Below, in pieces: positions 6,660 to 15,858 of a stretch of DNA of 37,405 nucleotides. The DNA comes from Bacillota bacterium (GTDB taxonomy: Bacteria; Bacillota; UBA4882; UBA8346), in the NCBI GenBank assembly GCA_023394955.1, contig JAEWZY010000002.1:1-37405 (forward strand), read 5' to 3'. The notes beneath the pieces were generated by a model. It was given only the letters and a program-made list of their open reading frames with translations, did no database searches and was not told the origin of the DNA. The position numbers and the translations under genes are program-made. Positions within the stretch are counted from its first letter, which is position 1; every line of letters starts with the position of its first letter.

Positions 6660-8489
6660 GTGTGCGGTATAGTAGGATATATTGGTAAAAACGAAGCCGT
6701 TCCGGTATTGATCGCCGGTTTAAAAAGGTTGGAATATCGCGGTTATGATTCTGCCGGAGTTACAATTTACGAAAAAGGAAAGTTAAATACCAGAAAAATG
6801 GCGGGGCGGTTGGTTAAAGTTGAAGAAGCTTTAAAAGCTAAGCCGATACCGGGTTCATTAGGCATTGGCCATACTCGTTGGGCAACTCATGGCCGGCCTT
6901 CCGACTGCAATGCCCACCCCCATCAGGATTGCGGCAAAAAGTTTTCCCTGGTCCATAATGGGATCATTGAGAACTATATCTCTCTTAAAGAAGAACTTCA
7001 GGAAAAAGGGCATATCTTCAATTCCGAAACTGACACGGAGGTCTTACCCCATTTGATCGAGGAAGCATATCAAGGCGATCTGGTGGCGGCGGTCCGGCAG
7101 ACTTTGACCAAAATTGAAGGGGCTTACGCGATGGTAGTGGTCTGTGAGGATTTTCCCGATCGGTTGGTGGCCGCCCGTAAAGCCAGCCCGCTAATTATCG
7201 GCCTTGGTGAGGGTGAAAACTATGTCGCTTCGGATATTCCGGCAATTTTGCCTTATACCCGTAAGATTTATATTCTGGAAGATGGAGAAATGGCAACGGT
7301 TACCGCGGACCAGGTGAAGGTAACGACCTTTACCGGCCAACCAGTCGCTAAAGAGCCTTATCATGTCCAATGGGATATCGAGGCTGCCGAAAAAGGCGGG
7401 TATGAAGACTTTATGCTAAAAGAAATCCACGAACAGCCCCGGGCGGTACGGGATACTTTAGCCGGAAAAATCGATCGGGAGACCAAAACGGTAATTTTGC
7501 CCGAAGTCCATTTAACTCCGGACTTTATCAAAGGGTTAAAAAAGATCCATGTGGTGGCCTGCGGGACAGCTTACCACGCCGGGTTGGTCGGTAAGTATCT
7601 AATTGAAAAGTTAGCCCGGATTCCGGTGGAAGCCGATCTGGCATCGGAGTTCCGTTACCGTGATCCGTTAGTGGAAAAGGATTCATTGACGATTATCATT
7701 TCCCAGTCCGGTGAGACCGCCGATACCTTGGCAGGTCTTCGGGAGGCTAAACGGCTAGGTTCCCGGATTTTAGCAATTACTAATGTGGTTGGCAGTTCGG
7801 TGGCCCGGGAAGCCGAGGATCTGATTCTGACTCTGGCCGGCCCGGAGATTGCGGTAGCGTCAACTAAAGCATATACCACCCAATTATTTTCCTTGTATTT
7901 ACTGGCGATTTATTTAGCGCAGCATAAGGGTACTATAGCGGAAACCGACCGGGTGAAAATAGGCGACGCGTTGCTGGGATTGCCGGAGCAATTAGAGAAG
8001 GTGTTAAATACTGAAGCAAAGATCAAAGACTTTGCCGAAGATTTCAAAAACAGCGAAAATATCTTTTTCATTGGCCGTGGTTTGGACTATGGGGTCTCGC
8101 TGGAAGGGGCCTTGAAGTTAAAGGAGATCTCTTATATTCACGCTGAGGCCTATGCCGCCGGAGAGTTGAAACACGGCGCGCTGGCGCTGATCGTGGAAGG
8201 GGTTCCGGTATTCGCTTTAGTGACCCAGCCGGATCTTTATGAAAAGGCGATCAGCAATATTAAAGAGGTAAAGGCCAGAGACGCAACGGTAATCGCTCTC
8301 GTTAATGAGGGTGACCAAGAGACCGCAAAATCTGTCGATTATGTGCTCCATATCCCGCTGACCCATCCGATGCTGGCTCCGATGCTGTCGGTGGCGCCGT
8401 TACAGTTGTTCGCCTATTATGCGGCGAAGGCCAGAGGATGCGATGTGGATAAGCCGAGGAATTTAGCGAAAAGCGTGACGGTGGAGTGA
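6660..8489 (+). CDS. glmS: Glutamine-fructose-6-phosphate aminotransferase (isomerising)
   Basis: 609 residues from GTG 6660. Makes glucosamine-6-phosphate from fructose-6-phosphate and glutamine. The start is set by the catalytic Cys, which must be residue 2 (M-CGIVGYIG), and by GAGGAGG eight bases upstream. The open frame to 6591 runs through repeat DNA and is not coding. The glutaminase domain (about 1-240) has RWATHG and NGIIENY. Two SIS sugar-isomerase domains follow, with SQSGETADT and VASTKAYTTQ. The C-terminus KPRNLAKSVTVE is the usual family end. Controlled by the ribozyme upstream. Confidence 0.97.
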   Translation: MCGIVGYIGKNEAVPVLIAGLKRLEYRGYDSAGVTIYEKGKLNTRKMAGRLVKVEEALKAKPIPGSLGIGHTRWATHGRPSDCNAHPHQDCGKKFSLVHNGIIENYISLKEELQEKGHIFNSETDTEVLPHLIEEAYQGDLVAAVRQTLTKIEGAYAMVVVCEDFPDRLVAARKASPLIIGLGEGENYVASDIPAILPYTRKIYILEDGEMATVTADQVKVTTFTGQPVAKEPYHVQWDIEAAEKGGYEDFMLKEIHEQPRAVRDTLAGKIDRETKTVILPEVHLTPDFIKGLKKIHVVACGTAYHAGLVGKYLIEKLARIPVEADLASEFRYRDPLVEKDSLTIIISQSGETADTLAGLREAKRLGSRILAITNVVGSSVAREAEDLILTLAGPEIAVASTKAYTTQLFSLYLLAIYLAQHKGTIAETDRVKIGDALLGLPEQLEKVLNTEAKIKDFAEDFKNSENIFFIGRGLDYGVSLEGALKLKEISYIHAEAYAAGELKHGALALIVEGVPVFALVTQPDLYEKAISNIKEVKARDATVIALVNEGDQETAKSVDYVLHIPLTHPMLAPMLSVAPLQLFAYYAAKARGCDVDKPRNLAKSVTVE

Positions 8490-8582
8490 TTTTTCAGGGA
8501 GTATTTTCAGGTGGGTGTGAAACTCTGGAAGAAAGCTTAAACAAAATCATCTCAAAGGATATTTGTCACAAGTAATCATTTA

Positions 8583-8608
8583 AAAACCGGGATTTAATTC
8601 CCGGTTTT
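8583..8608 (+). terminator. Bidirectional terminator between glmS and the membrane-protein gene
   Basis: AAAACCGGGA pairs with TCCCGGTTTT around a 6-base loop. A runs on one side and T runs on the other let it serve both converging genes. Confidence 0.8.
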
Positions 8609-8616
8609 ATCATTAT

Positions 8617-9186
8617 TTATCCAATTAAATATTCCCTCTTTTCTTTGAGGTTTTCTCCCTCTATGGCGGGGGAAAGTTTCTTAATCAAATAATAGGTAAT
8701 TAAACTAAATAACAAATGATCAAAAAGGGAAACCCAATGGAAATTAAGGGGCGCCTTGGGATAAGTTAAATATAGGCCGATGCGTGAGACTAAATAGACT
8801 AGATTACCGCAGAGAAAGCTCTTATACCAAAAGTGCTTTTGTGGAGTGAAACTTATCCAATAAATGATTAATATTCCAAGGATTCCGCCATCAATGACGA
8901 TATCAACAAAAAATCCAAGCAGAAGATTCCAGAAGGAACTAGCTTCCTCCTCGGTTGACTTAAAAAGTACTATTCCAATCAGATTTGGATATAAAATTTT
9001 TGTTAATCCCAATAAATAACAACTGAAATTAACTGTCGTTTTAGCCAACGAAGCTATCATTCCAGCTACGGACCCACAGGTTATGCGATCATTTATCATA
9101 TTAGCCTTTGAGAATGGTGTCTGTTTCCAAGCTCTTAATTCTTTTTTCACTATTATAAGCAAAAACGGCATTAATATGCGATTCAC
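8617..9186 (-). CDS. Multi-pass membrane protein of unknown function
   Basis: 189 residues from GTG 9186, supported by GGGGG seven bases upstream. About four or five hydrophobic segments are visible (NLIGIVLF, LLLGFFVDIVIDGGILGILIIYW, LVYLVSRIGLYLTY, LLFSLITYYLI), with charged loops and a Lys/Glu-rich C-terminus. I do not recognise a named family. It converges with glmS and shares its terminator; no partner is evident. An internal ATG at codon 30 (MINDRITCG) is a possible alternative start, because homologous proteins of this style often begin there. Confidence 0.65.
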   Translation of the reverse strand: MNRILMPFLLIIVKKELRAWKQTPFSKANMINDRITCGSVAGMIASLAKTTVNFSCYLLGLTKILYPNLIGIVLFKSTEEEASSFWNLLLGFFVDIVIDGGILGILIIYWISFTPQKHFWYKSFLCGNLVYLVSRIGLYLTYPKAPLNFHWVSLFDHLLFSLITYYLIKKLSPAIEGENLKEKREYLIG

Positions 9187-9326
9187 GAAAATCCCCCGTT
9201 TTCGCTTATTTGGAGATGGTGTCGTTTACTTTTGGTGGAACATTTCGTGATTTTTTGATATGCTTTAAATAATATGATTCGCAAAAAAATTATTGATATT
9301 GCTTAGTGAAAAAGCAATCAAGTAGC

Positions 9327-9367
9327 ATTAAGGCCTGCCGAAAACAGGGATAGCTGCAGGCCTTAAT
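9327..9367. repeat. Perfect 12-bp inverted repeat at gene 3' end
   Basis: ATTAAGGCCTGC (9327-9338) and GCAGGCCTTAAT (9356-9367) flank 17 bases. No T run follows on the minus strand, so it is not an obvious terminator. It coincides with the apparent truncation point of the minus-strand gene. Confidence 0.7.
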
Positions 9368-9798
9368 TTTTCAGTAGTATAACCGTACTGGGTGAGTGCG
9401 TTCATCAATTCGCTATCGTTAAGGATATTGGCGTAAAAGGCCTGGGCTTGTTCGAGCCATTCGGAGAGGCTTTCCTTTCTTCTGCCGAATAACATGACCG
9501 CTTTGTCCGCCTTGGGATGGTTCTGAAAGGCGATTCTGGCGATTTTAAGAGTCCTCATGTACTGCCGGTCGGCAGTTTCCCAAATATCGTTCAGTTCGGA
9601 AGTGGCGGCGCTCTGTTCGCCGTATTCTTTTTTCCGGGCGTTATGAAGGGCGACCGCCAGTCCAAAGTCAAAAGTCCGGGTGGGGAGTTTGAAGTCGGAT
9701 TGAGAATGGTCCTGGTTTTGAAGTGTTGAATTTGAGTCCGGACTTTGACCAAAACCCAAAGGGAAGAACCATAAGATTTTTTTATAAGGTCTCATCAA
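9328..9798 (-). pseudogene. Probable truncated hypothetical gene
   Basis: Open for 156 codons, but both ends look wrong. The middle (about residues 43-145: FGLAVALHNARKKEYGEQ, IARIAFQNHPKADKA, RRKESLSEWLEQAQAFYANIL) resembles a helical hypothetical family that I recall as longer and made of repeated halves. The first 40 or so residues come from repetitive DNA (CCGGACTTTGAC-like units) and there is no SD before the ATG. The last nine residues are encoded by a perfect 12-base inverted repeat that ends the frame just where a second half would be expected. A shortened but expressed protein is possible. Confidence in decay is moderate. Confidence 0.5.
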
Positions 9799-9877
9799 AG
9801 AGGTTGAAGGAGCGGTTACCCGATGTAAGTCGTTGGTTCCTAAGTATCATATTTATAGACTCGGCTAAGCAGAGAGC

Positions 9878-9912
9878 AAAAAAAGGGGCTGCTACAATCA
9901 GTCGTAGCAGCC
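9878..9912 (-). terminator. Terminator of the pectate lyase gene
   Basis: On the minus strand, GGCTGCTAC pairs with GTAGCAGCC across 8 bases, followed by CC and seven T. Confidence 0.85.
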
Positions 9913-9940
9913 ACATTTCAAGATCTAGCGACTTTATAAA

Positions 9941-12709
9941 CTATTTTCCAGTAACCACAATATTGTCATATTTCGCTGTAGACTTCATAGCGACCAAACC
10001 GATTGCTCCCGATGTCCTGGAGCTATCTGTCGCCGTAAGCTGTAAGGCGCCGTTAACGTATACCTTGATGGTGGAGCCGACCATTTCAAGCTCGATAGTA
10101 TTGTATGAACCTGTTGGAAGCGACAAAGTCTTGCTGGCGATGGTAGTTGACGAGCCGCTTACCTTCTTCCTTATTTCAAGAGTGTTGCCTTTATAAAGGG
10201 ATGCGGCATAATAATTATTGGCATCCTTAAACCTTCCGCAAAGCAGAACTCGGCTGGAATTGTAGTTGTCGACCTTGAGGTCGGCTTTTACACTATAGTT
10301 GGTCCATGATTGGCTACCAGCGGAGGTACGACCCTCAGTTGAGGTGCTTGTATGGGCCAGAGCTTTAGTTCCATCCGTTACAACCGACCATGTACCCTGA
10401 GTTGCGGCCCAGTTGGAAGCAGTTCCTGATTCAAAATTATCGCTAAATAAAGTATTACCTGATGGAGTCGGCGTCGGCGCAACTGTCGGCGTCGGAGTCG
10501 GCGCCGCTGTCGCAGTCGGAGTTGGGGTAGGCGCTGTTCCGCCGCTGAGAGCTAATCGATCCATATTCGGTCCGCCGTTGGCAGTGGTGGCGATAGCTCT
10601 AATTTTGTTAGTACCGCTATTCAAAGATACATTAACAGTCTGTGTGCTCCAGCTAGTCCAAGCGCCGGTGTTGTTAAACGCCAGGCCGCTGATGACTCTG
10701 GAACCATTGACGTAAATGTCGGTCGGACGGTTGGTGGTGGTCCCATTAGCATATCTGAAAGTAAGGGTATAAGTTCCCGATGATGCCGTATTAACGGTCC
10801 ATTCGACATAACTGCCGGTCTCATTGGTATAATCTACAAATCCGGTCCCGGTGTAGCCGGAATGATTATTAGCAATCACACCACGATAGATATAAGCGTC
10901 TTCAGCTTGATAGACGCCGTTTGCCGGTATGGTAGGCGTTGGTGTCGGCGCCGCTGTCGCAGTCGGGGTGGGTGTAGCTGTCGCTGTTGGAGTAGGCGTC
11001 GGCGCAATTGTCGAAGTCGGAGTCGGTGAAGGTATCGCTACTAATGGAGACACATAATTTAAAATGGCATTTTTTAAGGCGTTATTTACATTAGAATCGG
11101 TATCATCGGCAGCGGTGAAAGTCCATTTGAAGTCTCCGCCGTTGATTCTTCCGGCATTGGCAGTAACAACTGTTTTTACATTATCCGGCGAATCAACTTG
11201 GTATTGGTACATGGTTGAAGCGGTATCGAAATTGTTATAAGTATTTCCTCCGCTTACAGTCCGATAGGTGGAAGATATTTGTTCATTTCTTGATGTAGCT
11301 AAGTAGGCGTCGAATTGGATAGAATCTTGAGTGTGATAAACAAGCCTGGTAGCTCCTTCTACCCTGTTGTTATAAGCTTTATTGATACCACCCGGTTCGC
11401 TTGAAAAAGTTCCTTTACTTCCGTCATAAATGTCGGTGCCCTGAAGTGAAATCAACATTGGATATTTACAATTTCTAAAGTAGTTGGCTTCTACGAAGGC
11501 TGAGCCGCCTGTCGTATTGCCGACACCATACTTGGAAATACCGTCAAAATAGTTGTTGTAAATGTGAACTGTACCGAGTCTGATACGGGGATGCCTTGAA
11601 TCGGAGTGATCAAACCAGTTGTGATGATAGGTTACATGGAATTCTTTTGAATCACCCATGCCGCAAAGGGACATTTTGCCTGAATCCCAGAAATGATTGT
11701 ATGAAATTGTAACATAGTCCGAGAAGCCTTTAACATCGCAAGAACCGTCACCTTTTGCCTGATCGGCGTCACTTCCGGGTTTGCCATAGAAGATATCATT
11801 GTTATGGACCCAAATATTTTGGTTATCAGTGTCGAGGGAAATTGCATCATCAGGGAATAACATAAAACCAAGATTTCTAATTTCGACATTATGAGCGCTC
11901 CTGACAAGAATTCCCCATTGATAAACAGTGGTGTCTTCTCCAACACCTTCCAAAGTAACATTGTAGCAACCTTTTACTTGTATAAAACCGCTACTGTTTA
12001 GACCACTAATATCGGCTCCCTTTACTTGACCGATTAAACGGATGATCAGAGGAGTTTTGTCATATCCTTTTTGGCGAGCCGCCAAAATATTGACAAGGCC
12101 GGTACAAGTAGTTTTAGTTCCTTTACTGTTTGTAATAACATCCAGTTGTACCGTATTTGCCGTTGCCGGTGTAAGATAGATGATTTGGGCATTGCTTGGT
12201 ACAGTACCGTCGTTATTATATCCGCCGGAACCGGTCTTCATCGGCGATTGGGGTGAAAAAGCAAATCCTTCTCTTACATGAGACTTTACAGTAAGGGAAG
12301 GTGTAGTTGCGGCCGAAGAAAGAATTTCAACACCATTTGCTGTTGGCACAACTTTGATTACATAATTTCCTGCTGTCAAGCCTAATACATCCGCCCGGTA
12401 ATAGGCGGGGTATTTCCTAACCAGTTGAGCATCGATTTGTTTATATTGTTGGTCGTTAGCGCTAGCAGCTTTGTAATAAACATTGTAGCCGTTTGCTCCT
12501 GAAACTGGATTCCATTCCGCATATGCCGTTTCGAACCATCCGCTACTTTTGGTGAAGGTAGTCGCTGCCAACACAGTAATATTGCTGCCGGTGTTGGCAA
12601 AAAAGGCAATAAGTAAAGAGATAACTAACAATGACACCATGTAAATAATTGGAGATGTTTTTTTAAAGAGCTTCGGGATTTGGTTAGTTTTTTGGGTCGC
12701 TTTTTTCAT
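9941..12709 (-). CDS. Secreted modular pectate lyase (PL1-like, CBM35, concanavalin-like C-terminal domain)
   Basis: 922 residues. An extended signal peptide (basic start, hydrophobic segment around residues 22-40) precedes an Fn3-like region (about 50-140). The PL1 parallel beta-helix catalytic part (about 145-555) has WVHNND, the Ca-site-like DVKGFSDYVTISYNHF and the RHPRIRLG motif of this lyase class. A Thr-Pro linker (about 560-598), a CBM35-like domain beginning AEDAYIYRG (about 601-721), a second Thr-Pro linker and a C-terminal concanavalin-like domain (about 752-922, beginning LFSDNFESG) follow. The predicted role is extracellular cleavage of pectin or pectate. No sugar-transport genes are adjacent. 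The linkers are encoded by gtcggcgt-type DNA repeats, a likely site of length variation. Good SD, and its own terminator. Confidence 0.88.
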   Translation of the reverse strand: MKKATQKTNQIPKLFKKTSPIIYMVSLLVISLLIAFFANTGSNITVLAATTFTKSSGWFETAYAEWNPVSGANGYNVYYKAASANDQQYKQIDAQLVRKYPAYYRADVLGLTAGNYVIKVVPTANGVEILSSAATTPSLTVKSHVREGFAFSPQSPMKTGSGGYNNDGTVPSNAQIIYLTPATANTVQLDVITNSKGTKTTCTGLVNILAARQKGYDKTPLIIRLIGQVKGADISGLNSSGFIQVKGCYNVTLEGVGEDTTVYQWGILVRSAHNVEIRNLGFMLFPDDAISLDTDNQNIWVHNNDIFYGKPGSDADQAKGDGSCDVKGFSDYVTISYNHFWDSGKMSLCGMGDSKEFHVTYHHNWFDHSDSRHPRIRLGTVHIYNNYFDGISKYGVGNTTGGSAFVEANYFRNCKYPMLISLQGTDIYDGSKGTFSSEPGGINKAYNNRVEGATRLVYHTQDSIQFDAYLATSRNEQISSTYRTVSGGNTYNNFDTASTMYQYQVDSPDNVKTVVTANAGRINGGDFKWTFTAADDTDSNVNNALKNAILNYVSPLVAIPSPTPTSTIAPTPTPTATATPTPTATAAPTPTPTIPANGVYQAEDAYIYRGVIANNHSGYTGTGFVDYTNETGSYVEWTVNTASSGTYTLTFRYANGTTTNRPTDIYVNGSRVISGLAFNNTGAWTSWSTQTVNVSLNSGTNKIRAIATTANGGPNMDRLALSGGTAPTPTPTATAAPTPTPTVAPTPTPSGNTLFSDNFESGTASNWAATQGTWSVVTDGTKALAHTSTSTEGRTSAGSQSWTNYSVKADLKVDNYNSSRVLLCGRFKDANNYYAASLYKGNTLEIRKKVSGSSTTIASKTLSLPTGSYNTIELEMVGSTIKVYVNGALQLTATDSSRTSGAIGLVAMKSTAKYDNIVVTGK

Positions 12710-13285
12710 TTTTCCGCCTTTCTGCCTTTGGATTTAAAATTAGTTTAATTTCAAGGCCGTTTGGGATTTTTTAAGAAAATGGATTATTAATACTCACTAA
12801 AAACACCGCCAGATTATAGGGAATGGTAACAAAATGAAAACCGATAAAGTATAAGCAACTACCAAAACCCATGCCTGGCATGCTTCCCATCAACCACCAC
12901 CTTTGATATTTTAGTTTAAAATCATATAATTTTTCAACTCCATAAAAGCTATATGATTTCTGAACTATTCACATAAACATAATTAGTTGGCGTTAGGAGT
13001 AATTATTTAAAGAAAAACGTATAACTAAACCCGTCTATGATTCGCATCAAAGTTGTAAGTACATCTATATAGGTTGTTATTTCATTTTAATTATAACACG
13101 GTCGGAATAAAACGACAATAAATTAGTTTTAACGGTAAAAAAATAAATTATAGATTGAAAAACCAGAAAGGAAATGAAAAATCAACAAAAGACTATTCCA
13201 TAATTTTCTTCGCCTGAAAATAATGTATTAAATATATAAAAATTGGTAAAGCTAAGGAGGATTATTTTTAAAGGAGGTTCTTGTT
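12710..13285. other. AT-rich intergenic region between divergent genes
   Basis: No credible gene. It must hold the promoters of the pectate lyase (left) and the OmpA-type gene (right). The only clear structure is the palindrome CATGCCTGGCATG at 12870-12882, a possible operator of unknown use. Confidence 0.5.
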
Positions 13286-14587
13286 ATGGAATCAAAAGTT
13301 GTAGTTGGGGTTTTATTAGCCGCGTTATTCTTGATTACCCCTACACCGGTAATTGATAATATTAGCCCTGATACTGGAATGAATAACGAAATAGTTAAGG
13401 TAATCATCGAGGGTTCAAAATTTACCGGTAAAGCAGCGGTCAAACTAGTTAAACCGGGCGAGGCCGACCTGACCGCCACTGATGTAAAAGTGATCTCCAA
13501 AAAACAAATCAGCTGCTCATTTGATTTGCGGGGTCAAGCGGTAGGAAAATGGAGCATAACTGTAGGAAATCAGGGAAAAGTCGGTAAAAAAGCAAAAACT
13601 TCAACTCTGGCGGAGGGTTTTGCAATCGAATATCCGGCGCCTACCATCTCGGCAGTCGATCCGGCAACCGGGTTAAATTCGGAGTTTTTAACGCTCAACC
13701 TTAAGGGTACAAATTTCCGGGAGGGAGCATTAGTGGAATTAATCGCTCCGGAACAAAAAGTTATCGCTTCCGGCGTGAAAGTCATTTCCAGCTCTCGGAT
13801 AGCGGCTGAGTTTGATTTAACACCTACTTATCCAGGCGTCTATGACTTGAAAGTAGCTAACAATGATGGAAAGGCTGCTGTGTTAACTGGGGGGTTCACT
13901 ATCGCCGAAAGACAATTGGTAAAGCCGGTTATCAAAGTGATAATCCCAAATGAAGGCTATAACAACGGCATATTAGCGACGAAAATTTTTGGCGAAAATT
14001 TTGATCCGGGAGTCTCCGCCAAGATGGTAGGGACCGAAGAGGAGGAAATACCGGGATTTGATATTGTTGTTGAAAACTCAAGGGAGATCAGCTGTCGTTT
14101 TGACCTAGACCAAGAAACAGTCGGCAATTACGATGTGGTAGTCCAAAACCCCGACGGTCAAGAATCCATTTTACCATCGGGCTTTATGGTTAAAGAACCA
14201 TCCGGATTGGAACCCAAAGTTACACTAAAACCGGTATTTTTTGATTTTGATCAGTCTGAGATCCGCCCGGACCAAATGTCAACCCTGGCTGATAATTTCA
14301 AACCAATAACTGAAAACCCGGATACATATATTATTTTGGGCGGACATGCTGATGAAAGAGGGTCCGGGGAATATAACATCGGATTATCGGAGCGGCGCGC
14401 CGAGGCCGTTAAAACTTATTTGTTGGAAAATGGAGTGGATCCGTCCCGGATTACGATTTATGGCTATGGAGAAGACTACCCATTCATGAAAGGCCATGAT
14501 GAACAGTCCTGGAGTTATAACCGGCGAGTCGATTTGATAATGGCGGAGGACCCTCTTTCAAAAGAAGAAGGGATAATAAACTTTTGA
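13286..14587 (+). CDS. IPT/TIG-repeat protein with C-terminal OmpA/Pal peptidoglycan-binding domain
   Basis: 433 residues with AAAGGAGG upstream. A short hydrophobic leader (VVVGVLLAALFLITPTP) is followed by three IPT/TIG-like beta-sandwich repeats of about 90 residues, each opening with a P-x-I-x-x-(V/I)-x-P-x-x-G pattern (about 22, 118 and 212). An OmpA_C domain (about 312-425) follows, with FFDFDQSEIRP, GHADERGSGEYN and LSERRAEAV. The Asp of GHADERG and the Arg of LSERR are the expected diaminopimelate-binding residues. Pal proteins are normally lipoproteins, but no lipobox Cys is visible here. Such domains tether envelope components to peptidoglycan and are typical of diderm cells. No Tol genes are adjacent. 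Confidence 0.85.
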   Translation: MESKVVVGVLLAALFLITPTPVIDNISPDTGMNNEIVKVIIEGSKFTGKAAVKLVKPGEADLTATDVKVISKKQISCSFDLRGQAVGKWSITVGNQGKVGKKAKTSTLAEGFAIEYPAPTISAVDPATGLNSEFLTLNLKGTNFREGALVELIAPEQKVIASGVKVISSSRIAAEFDLTPTYPGVYDLKVANNDGKAAVLTGGFTIAERQLVKPVIKVIIPNEGYNNGILATKIFGENFDPGVSAKMVGTEEEEIPGFDIVVENSREISCRFDLDQETVGNYDVVVQNPDGQESILPSGFMVKEPSGLEPKVTLKPVFFDFDQSEIRPDQMSTLADNFKPITENPDTYIILGGHADERGSGEYNIGLSERRAEAVKTYLLENGVDPSRITIYGYGEDYPFMKGHDEQSWSYNRRVDLIMAEDPLSKEEGIINF

Positions 14588-14661
14588 ACAGTTGCCAACA
14601 GTTTTGTAATATTCCAGGGCATAGAGGGATGAAGGGCATGACAGCCGCTGTATATATTTGA

Positions 14662-15858
14662 TTAAGTTTCAGACTTGACCCGGTGGTAAATTTCAATCCA
14701 TTTGGATATTTCCTCTTTCTTGTGGATCGACAATAAATAAAAAAGATCAAGTTCGGGAAGTTCATTGGCGTCGAGATTTTTACGGCGCGCCAAGGCATTA
14801 GCCACATGGACCGCGGTTAATACTGAAAAATTAGCTTCCATTGATTTATTGGGATTGTGGTGAAAAGCGATAGCATGGACCACAGGTTCCGGTATTCCCC
14901 AAAGGTCTAAGAGGTAGGCGCCGACTTCGGCGTGGGAAGCGCCCAAAATCTCATACTCTGCCTGATAGTGATTGCATCTTCTGGCTTGGGAATGGGCTAA
15001 TACTTGATTGTAGCGTTCCGGATCAAGAAGTAAGATTAATTTACCGATATCATGCAGCAAACCGGCGATTAACGCATTTTCCTCCATATCCCGGATATTG
15101 GTTTCAGCTAGAACGATTTCCCGGGCTAACTTGCCAACCAGTAAACTGTGATTGGCGAGCCCCCGAATGGAAAACCCTTTAATCCGGGGGTCTAATTCGA
15201 AAGCAGAAAAAATATGAACATGAAGGACCAAGCCTTTTAAAATATCGATTCCCAATAATACTACAGCTTGATGAGGGCTTACTATTTTTTGGGGCAAGCT
15301 GAAAAAGGCTGAATTAACTAGTTGAAGGATTTTAGCGGTCATTGTTACGTCTTGAGCGATTAAATCAGCTACCCGCTTTATTGAAACCTTTGGGGACTGC
15401 ATCTCATCGACGATTTGCTGGTATAAACTAGGCAGGCTTGGTAAATAGCTTATCCCAGCCACAAACCGTTTTAATTCTTCATTATGAAGGATCTCCCGGA
15501 GTTTGCATGAACGGTCGATCAGCCCCTTCAACGCAAGTGGATTGAAAGGTTGGGTAATGATCTGATGGTTGGAGCGGATCGCTCTTAATACCAGTTCTTG
15601 ATCGGAGGGTCCGGCGATAATCACCTGGACCATTTGGGGATAACCCGCGCTCACCTTTTGAAGGAGTCCAATACCGTTAATCTCAGGCGCATTTAAGTCA
15701 AATACTAAAACATCATAAATACTATTGGCCAAGGAATTCCAAAGATCCGCTTCAGCCTCTACAAACTGCATGTCCCATAATTCTTTCATATTCTCCAACA
15801 TGCTCTGTAAATTTTGAGCTTTAGCAGAATCACTTACAAACAAAATTTTTTTGCGCAT
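14662..15858 (-). CDS. Response-regulator-like receiver domain fused to HDOD domain
   Basis: 398 residues from ATG 15858, with GGAGG four bases upstream; a GTG nine codons earlier lacks an SD. Residues 1-118 form a receiver domain with a phospho-acceptor candidate D54 (VLVFDLNAPEING), but the conserved Ser/Thr is Ala (VIIAGPSD) and the conserved Lys is Gln103 (ITQPF), so classical switching is doubtful. Residues 130-330 are an HDOD domain (LPSLPSLYQQIVDEM, VVLLGIDILKGLVL) that retains HD-like residues (LIAGLLHDIGKLILL, IAFHHNP). HDOD proteins act in signalling, often with c-di-GMP, without proven hydrolase activity. No partner kinase is present. Confidence 0.88.
   Translation of the reverse strand: MRKKILFVSDSAKAQNLQSMLENMKELWDMQFVEAEADLWNSLANSIYDVLVFDLNAPEINGIGLLQKVSAGYPQMVQVIIAGPSDQELVLRAIRSNHQIITQPFNPLALKGLIDRSCKLREILHNEELKRFVAGISYLPSLPSLYQQIVDEMQSPKVSIKRVADLIAQDVTMTAKILQLVNSAFFSLPQKIVSPHQAVVLLGIDILKGLVLHVHIFSAFELDPRIKGFSIRGLANHSLLVGKLAREIVLAETNIRDMEENALIAGLLHDIGKLILLLDPERYNQVLAHSQARRCNHYQAEYEILGASHAEVGAYLLDLWGIPEPVVHAIAFHHNPNKSMEANFSVLTAVHVANALARRKNLDANELPELDLFYLLSIHKKEEISKWIEIYHRVKSET

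Noticed and set aside
9723..10196. Plus-strand frame opposite the pectate lyase 3' end
   Set aside because: Runs across the lyase terminator and is antisense to a well-defined domain.
10413..10715. Val/Gly-rich plus-strand frame
   Set aside because: Antisense reading of the Thr-Pro linker repeats and CBM35; an artefact of repeat DNA.
10440..11035. Repetitive gtcggcgt-type DNA as a possible CRISPR array or minisatellite
   Set aside because: Units are short, lack spacers and translate in frame to Thr-Pro linkers of a secreted enzyme.
12860..12910. Possible riboswitch upstream of the pectate lyase
   Set aside because: Only a short palindrome is present. No c-di-GMP or other riboswitch core could be matched.
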